6,683 bases of DNA from an uncultured Clostridium sp. (lineage in GTDB: Bacteria > Bacillota_A > Clostridia > Lachnospirales > Lachnospiraceae), in the NCBI GenBank assembly GCA_947174825.1, contig CAMWKN010000086.1, positions 1 to 6,683 on the forward strand, given 5' to 3'. The notes below the pieces were generated by a model that saw only the letters and a program-made list of their open reading frames with translations, did not search any database and was not told where the DNA came from. Numbering within the stretch: position 1 is the stretch's first letter; each line of letters opens with the position of its first letter. Below are positions 4,601 to 6,683 of this stretch, in pieces. The position numbers and the translations under genes are program-made.

Positions 4601-5427
4601 AGTGAAAGAATACAACGGTTCTGAGGATCCTCTGGCATCTGAAAAAAACCATTACTGGTGGCGGAAATGTCTGTCCAATAGCCTCCGATCAAAAGATGCC
4701 GCTTCGCATTATTTCCGCCGCTGGAACGGATCAAATCTACAAAAGTTTGATTAATTTCATTTAACAATTCACAGCCTTCCGAAGCAATCAGATCATTAAA
4801 TCCTACCTCATTCACCGATTCAAAGATCAGATAATCCGAGTAATCCTGGAACCGCTCTGCAATCTGCTTCCAAATTGCCTTGTACTTTTCCAGAATCCCT
4901 TCCTTATCTGTGGATGCCTTGCGGATCCATGCACCAAATTCAGTATCATCACCACCGTCGTGGTGCAGATTGATAATCACATACATCCCCTGATCATAGG
5001 CATAGTCCACAACCTCCTGTACACGGTTCATCCATTCTTCATCAATCTGATAGTTAGGTGCTTCTCCCAGATGATCACGCCATGTCACTGGAATACGGAC
5101 CGCATTGAAGCCCTGATTTTTCAGGGTGGTAAAAATCTCTGGGGTTGTCCTGATATTTCCCCATAAGGTTTCATCCACACTTCCGGACGGAGTATTATCA
5201 ATGATGCCATCCCCGTCCCGATCTGCGACACAGACATCCAGACTATTCCCCAGATTCCATCCCAGGGTCATATCATTTACAAGTTCCATAGATGTCAGAT
5301 CTCCCATGACTTCTGTGCTTTCTGCAGCCTTTGTCTCTCTGGTGATGAGGCACTGTCCAAAACAGCTGCTTATCAACAATACCAGACAAAGGAACAGACT
5401 TTCCAGGCGTTTTTTCTTTTGTTTCAT
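1639..5427 (-). CDS. Secreted multimodular GH5 endoglucanase with LRR_5, Big_2 and cysteine-ladder LRR domains
   Basis: A 1262-residue exported glycoside hydrolase, expected to cleave beta-1,4-glucan or xyloglucan outside the cell. Domains in order: signal peptide (1-34; MKQKKKR, hydrophobic core, TKA|A cleavage site, plus a possible lipobox ISSC at 19-22); GH5 catalytic domain (about 42-380), most like subfamily 4; Pro-rich linker (390-425); BspA-type LRR_5 repeats (426-565; NAFQGCKKLKKITI, GAFKGCKKLKTIRV); Big_2 Ig-like domain (564-638; IKWTSANKKIATVNSKG); Pro/Thr linker (639-690); LRR region (691-1262) with about 13 regular 21-residue repeats at 858-1128. GH5 landmarks are Arg111, His155-His156, acid/base Glu207 in FESVNEVGF, His277 in LHYYTPW, nucleophile Glu324 in IIGEFG and Trp357. 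The NEP motif reads NEV, and a DRDGDGIID loop sits at 69-77. I chose the ATG at 5427 because GGGAGG precedes it and the signal peptide begins there; the upstream 36 in-frame codons look untranslated. I see no dockerin, CBM, SLH or LPxTG motif. Confidence 0.93.
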   Translation of the reverse strand: MKQKKKRLESLFLCLVLLISSCFGQCLITRETKAAESTEVMGDLTSMELVNDMTLGWNLGNSLDVCVADRDGDGIIDNTPSGSVDETLWGNIRTTPEIFTTLKNQGFNAVRIPVTWRDHLGEAPNYQIDEEWMNRVQEVVDYAYDQGMYVIINLHHDGGDDTEFGAWIRKASTDKEGILEKYKAIWKQIAERFQDYSDYLIFESVNEVGFNDLIASEGCELLNEINQTFVDLIRSSGGNNAKRHLLIGGYWTDISATSNGFFQMPEDPQNRCILSLHYYTPWQFCTTDEQKTWGSTLDGEEMQENLDIIKESFISQGIPVIIGEFGVGYGTEAESRIRFCGHMISRCKAMGVPCFYWDNGEEFDRSKLEWRTEGLAEAMLQAAGVPLNTIVPKPTRPVEPTCSGMPNPPSATPAADIQPIPAVGNVFKKESGSYQVTRLATGNKLGTVSFKKATNKKIKQVVIPANITINNLSYQVTAIHKNAFQGCKKLKKITIGSNITKIGTGAFKGCKKLKTIRVNTPSLKSVGKKAFRGIGKTPVIYVPGNKKKALCKKLDIQGIYKKQIILNRTSLTVIQGVPDKKLDTLKVIGSSKKIKWTSANKKIATVNSKGLVRGVSSGTTTITAKVAGKKLTCKVKVSPVLPVPMPEGTSTQSKKPTSAPTFTPTPEPETTKTPTWTPLPLFSCEPDPSKNQSDVAILKNLAEKYPNSGIYIDNLDSWNYEWNDEGRLTSIYWRMLSVDGTLEISGLPALQSFEADFGNFTELKISDCESLSTVSCGYNSSLKKLDLADAVAVSTISCLGDMEELTEVLINDKTKIQSLSLGDIPKLTWDFAEYSNLESLINHSRNATELDLSSNKKLKYLYCYNDELSSLKVSEGLEELHCDINSITNLDLSKSANLRVLSCAGNQLSSLDLSKNKQLETINLGSNQLTKLDLSGNKNLLKLQCEENKLTELSLDSCTNLELLWCDDNLLTDLDLGNCTSLEEVKCNNNRLTRLNFGTGKKLQYLICENNQLETLELLGEKNLKCLYCSNNQLSKLEIDSEQLLELTCASNQLTQLDIEGLIVLRILDCSDNPLNSLNINGCNNLQYLNFYHTDIKTLDVSDFTDLINIYCDSADILLGWKYLEKDADDVAALEALIHKILESYDESSASDKSPKIDSNYLVNPQYEWEDGKLTVIHWDDCSLTGKLDVSGLKNLRRLFCKDNALEELEISGCKELITLDCRENKLTEIDATQNPYLFTILHDENVTVHSNLGSGIIDWYS
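2044..2856 (-). repeat. Tandem 63-bp coding repeat: 21-residue cysteine-ladder LRRs
   Basis: Within the cellulase, residues 858-1128 carry about 13 units of the form LxxLxCxxNxLxxLDLSxNxx. The leading Leu falls at 858, 877, 898, 919, 940, 961, 982, 1003, 1024, 1044, 1065, 1086 and 1107, nearly always 21 apart. Cysteine holds the sixth position in 11 of the 13. The units are diverged at nucleotide level, so the array is old rather than a recent expansion. Confidence 0.85.
3358..3513 (-). other. Pro/Thr-rich linker coding segment of the cellulase
   Basis: Residues 639-690 are dominated by Pro, Thr and Ser (for example SAPTFTPTPEPETTKTPTWT). This is a flexible, possibly O-glycosylated linker separating the catalytic half from the C-terminal LRR half. 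A 130-residue open frame on the opposite strand here is only a shadow. Confidence 0.8.
3514..3738 (-). other. Big_2 domain coding segment of the cellulase
   Basis: Residues 564-638 begin ILNRTSLTVIQG and include IKWTSANKKIATVNSKGLV and GTTTITAKVAGKKLTCKVKV, the usual Big_2 strand pattern. It sits between the LRR_5 block and the Pro/Thr linker and probably acts as a spacer or adhesion module. Confidence 0.85.
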
Positions 5428-5434
5428 GCTGTTT

Positions 5435-5439
5435 CCTCC
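5435..5439 (-). promoter_or_regulatory. Ribosome binding site deciding the cellulase start
   Basis: GGAGG (within AGGGAGGAAA on the minus strand) lies seven bases before the ATG at 5427. The upstream in-frame ATG at 5535 has no comparable site and would bury the signal peptide. Confidence 0.85.
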
Positions 5440-5469
5440 CTTTGTGTTGTTTTTTTCGTTCTTAACAAT

Positions 5470-5499
5470 ATAATGTCTTGAAAAGTTCTGGAAGGTCAA
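5470..5499 (-). promoter_or_regulatory. Candidate promoter of the cellulase gene
   Basis: On the minus strand, TTGACC (5499-5494) is a good -35, and CATTAT (5475-5470) is a fair -10 with an 18-base spacer. An overlapping TATATT is closer to consensus but would need a 21-base spacer. The predicted leader is about 36 bases. Confidence 0.4.
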
Positions 5500-5568
5500 A
5501 ATGATGTACGGCGGTTTTTCATTCCTTTTCGGCAATCAATAATCAGAAGAGTGGTAGAGGAGCATGCA

Positions 5569-5588
5569 GTTAATGAATTTCATTTAAC
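5569..5588. repeat. Inverted repeat just before the ribosome binding site at 5591
   Basis: GTTAATGAA (5569-5577) and TTCATTTAAC (5579-5588) are inverse complements apart from one extra base, with almost no loop. The geometry suits a DNA operator better than an RNA hairpin. It ends three bases before AAGGAGGTG, so it could control the membrane-protein gene, the divergent cellulase gene or both. Confidence 0.4.
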
Positions 5589-5590
5589 AG

Positions 5591-5599
5591 AAGGAGGTG
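5591..5599 (+). promoter_or_regulatory. Ribosome binding site of the membrane-protein gene
   Basis: AAGGAGGTG is a nine-base match to the full Shine-Dalgarno sequence. It ends 12 bases before the ATG at 5612, which is longer than usual. It contains the in-frame GTG at 5597, so that codon cannot be the start. Confidence 0.7.
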
Positions 5600-5611
5600 T
5601 CCGGGAAATCA

Positions 5612-6214
5612 ATGAAATTTTTGGTTGATATGTGGGAGAAATGCAAAGAAATTTTATGGAATAGAAAATTAGTCAGAATGTTGTTAATGTTATTTCTGGC
5701 ATGGGCAGTGTGTTTATTGGATAGTCGCCTCTGTTATCCATCACAAATACCGGATATTGTGTTTGTGTGTACAAATTATGATGAAGTGCGAAGGGAAGTA
5801 TGCGAGATTACATTTATGGATAAGTATGGGAAATGTTATTACTCTGATGATCCATATGTATGCAATATTTACAAAAGGGATTTAATCAATGCATATAAGG
5901 CAGGCGAAATAGAAGATAAGATTCAATTTCGTGGTTCTTGCAGTAGAAATGCAGTGATCAAAAGATATCGAAAAATATATAGGACGTTCAAAAAAAAGGG
6001 AATAAAAATATTTGATGCAGCTCTCGGTCGTCTTTGGCCTAACGTGTTGACCAATCAGTATGATTGGCTCTGGCTGTATTTTGATGAATCTGGGGAAGTG
6101 CAAGTTTCCTCTTTTCACACAAGGAAATTTGGACATACTTATTATACAACATTTAATGTGCAGGTGAATCAGATCTATGAATGGTATGAAGATATGTTGG
6201 GGAAGATGGAGTGA
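5612..6214 (+). CDS. Membrane-anchored protein of unknown function, 200 residues
   Basis: I do not recognise a family. The protein has a basic N-terminal region (1-19), one hydrophobic segment at about 20-37 (LVRMLLMLFLAWAVCLL), and then about 160 hydrophilic residues that probably face outward in an N-in single-pass topology. The outer part contains six Cys (41, 53, 64, 75, 84, 110), many Tyr and Trp, a very basic stretch RYRKIYRTFKKKG (118-130), and YDWLWLYFDESGEVQV (150-165), which looks like two strands of a beta sheet. The ATG at 5612 was preferred over the GTG at 5597 because that GTG is part of the AAGGAGGTG ribosome binding site; the resulting spacing is rather long. It is divergent from the cellulase and codirectional with the gene at 6361, with no good terminator between them. 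It could be a lineage-specific sensor, lipid-exposed chaperone or orphan, and no function can be assigned. Confidence 0.75.
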   Translation: MKFLVDMWEKCKEILWNRKLVRMLLMLFLAWAVCLLDSRLCYPSQIPDIVFVCTNYDEVRREVCEITFMDKYGKCYYSDDPYVCNIYKRDLINAYKAGEIEDKIQFRGSCSRNAVIKRYRKIYRTFKKKGIKIFDAALGRLWPNVLTNQYDWLWLYFDESGEVQVSSFHTRKFGHTYYTTFNVQVNQIYEWYEDMLGKME

Positions 6215-6254
6215 TTGTTGTATTTTCAGATATTTAATGCAAGCTTTTATTAAA

Positions 6255-6265
6255 TGTGTTATACT
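6255..6265 (+). promoter_or_regulatory. Extended -10 promoter candidate for the gene at 6361
   Basis: TGTGTTATACT repeats exactly the 11-mer before the phosphatase gene and contains TG-N-TATACT (TATACT at 6260-6265). The -35 region is weak. Transcription would start near 6272 and give a leader of about 90 bases. If it is not used, the gene would be read through from 5612. Confidence 0.4.
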
Positions 6266-6360
6266 TCATAGTGTCAATAGTTGCTGTAAAATGGGAAGGC
6301 AATATAGCTTTTAATATAGTGTCCAATGAGTTTACGTGAAGTACATAAGAGGAGAGAAAA

Positions 6361-6683
6361 ATGTCAGATATCATCACAAAAATTGTGCCGATTAAATATG
6401 ATTATATTGCAGGCGAGGAACAGATTCAGGCGACAATAATGTATATTAAGGAAATTGTACCAGGTTATCAGATAGAAACAGAAGTTTTTGAAACAATACA
6501 ATTTGTGGATTGTGGGGGAGAACTGGAAAAAATTAAATGTCCTGATTGCGGGGAGGAAATATCATTTGATTGGTGGGGAGAAGTTATGAATACAGCAGCA
6601 GAGAAAGATTTTTCCGACTTGTCTGTTAAATTGCCTTGCTGTGGTCGTGATGGTTCTTTGAATGATTTGGAGTATTATTTGCC
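6361..6683 (+). CDS. Zinc-ribbon-like protein of unknown function (partial, N-terminal 107 codons)
   Basis: The reading frame is open from the ATG at 6361 to the right edge. GAGGAG at 6349-6354 is an ideally spaced ribosome binding site. The product begins MSDIITKIVPIKYDYI, without a signal peptide or membrane segment, so it is probably cytoplasmic. Cys60-PD-Cys63-G and Pro92-Cys93-Cys94-Gly form a likely zinc-binding knuckle pair separated by a Trp-rich, acidic stretch (ISFDWWGEVM). The segment after the second knuckle, SLNDLEYYLP, looks like a conserved family tail. I know of similar uncharacterised Firmicutes proteins but cannot name a family or function. Its end and full length lie outside the window. 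Confidence 0.75.
   Translation, partial: MSDIITKIVPIKYDYIAGEEQIQATIMYIKEIVPGYQIETEVFETIQFVDCGGELEKIKCPDCGEEISFDWWGEVMNTAAEKDFSDLSVKLPCCGRDGSLNDLEYYL

Noticed and set aside
5126..5473. 115-residue plus-strand open frame over the cellulase N-terminus
   Set aside because: It is antisense to the signal peptide and GH5 start; the composition reflects the complementary strand and no start signal is seen.
5428..5535. 36-codon in-frame extension of the cellulase upstream of 5427
   Set aside because: The extension (MPKRNEKPPYI...) would bury the signal peptide and lacks a ribosome binding site. The ATG at 5427 has GGGAGG seven bases upstream and directly starts the signal sequence.
5597..5611. GTG start for the 200-residue protein
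   Set aside because: That GTG is part of the AAGGAGGTG ribosome binding site itself.
5882..6136. 84-residue minus-strand open frame
   Set aside because: It lies wholly within and opposite the 200-residue membrane-protein gene and has no translation signal.
6232..6255. ATTTAAT/ATTAAAT inverted repeat as a terminator after the membrane-protein gene
   Set aside because: The seven-base stem is entirely A/T with a ten-base loop and no T tract, so it is too unstable to be a credible terminator.
6268..6323. Direct repeat ATAGTGTC at 6268-6275 and 6316-6323
   Set aside because: Eight bases repeated 48 apart in A/T-rich DNA, with no symmetry or link to a promoter; it is too weak to call.

Overview
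The window looks like a chromosomal segment of a low-GC, motile, anaerobic Firmicute, most likely a gut or rumen Lachnospiraceae-type Clostridium relative. This rests on A/T-rich intergenic DNA, strong GGAGG-type ribosome binding sites, a chemoreceptor-like N-terminus, a GH5 (subfamily 4-like) endoglucanase, and BspA-type leucine-rich repeats with a Big_2 domain, a combination common in that family. The taxonomic call is inference.

Layout: (1) 1-125, minus strand: the first 41 codons of a probable methyl-accepting chemotaxis protein, running off the left edge. (2) 126-490: a divergent intergenic region rich in dyads. It includes a leader that could fold into a hairpin whose loop pairs with a segment just before the chemoreceptor ribosome binding site. 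(3) 491-808, plus strand: a small stand-alone phosphatase of the low-molecular-weight PTP type. (4) 891-1301, minus strand: an XRE-family repressor-like protein, convergent with the phosphatase and sharing a terminator hairpin with it. (5) 1302-1638: an intergenic region with a promoter, two operator-like dyads and a terminator hairpin. (6) 1639-5427, minus strand: the dominant gene, a 1262-residue secreted multimodular endoglucanase (signal peptide, GH5, LRR_5, Big_2, Pro/Thr linker, long cysteine-ladder LRR array with a duplicated cap unit). (7) 5612-6214, plus strand: a membrane-anchored protein of unknown function, divergent from the cellulase. (8) 6361 to the right edge, plus strand: the start of a zinc-ribbon-like protein of unknown function.

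The genes do not form one operon. The cellulase reads as a monocistronic secreted enzyme for beta-glucan or xyloglucan breakdown; its LRR half probably mediates surface retention or contact with other proteins or glycans. The phosphatase and XRE regulator are convergent, so they are not a classical operonic pair. No transporter, SusCD-like pair, complete mobile element, tRNA, rRNA or CRISPR array is visible. The observations most worth following are the cellulase architecture (cysteine ladder, duplicated cap, Ca-loop-like insertion, altered acid/base motif) and the possible pseudoknot leader of the chemoreceptor gene.
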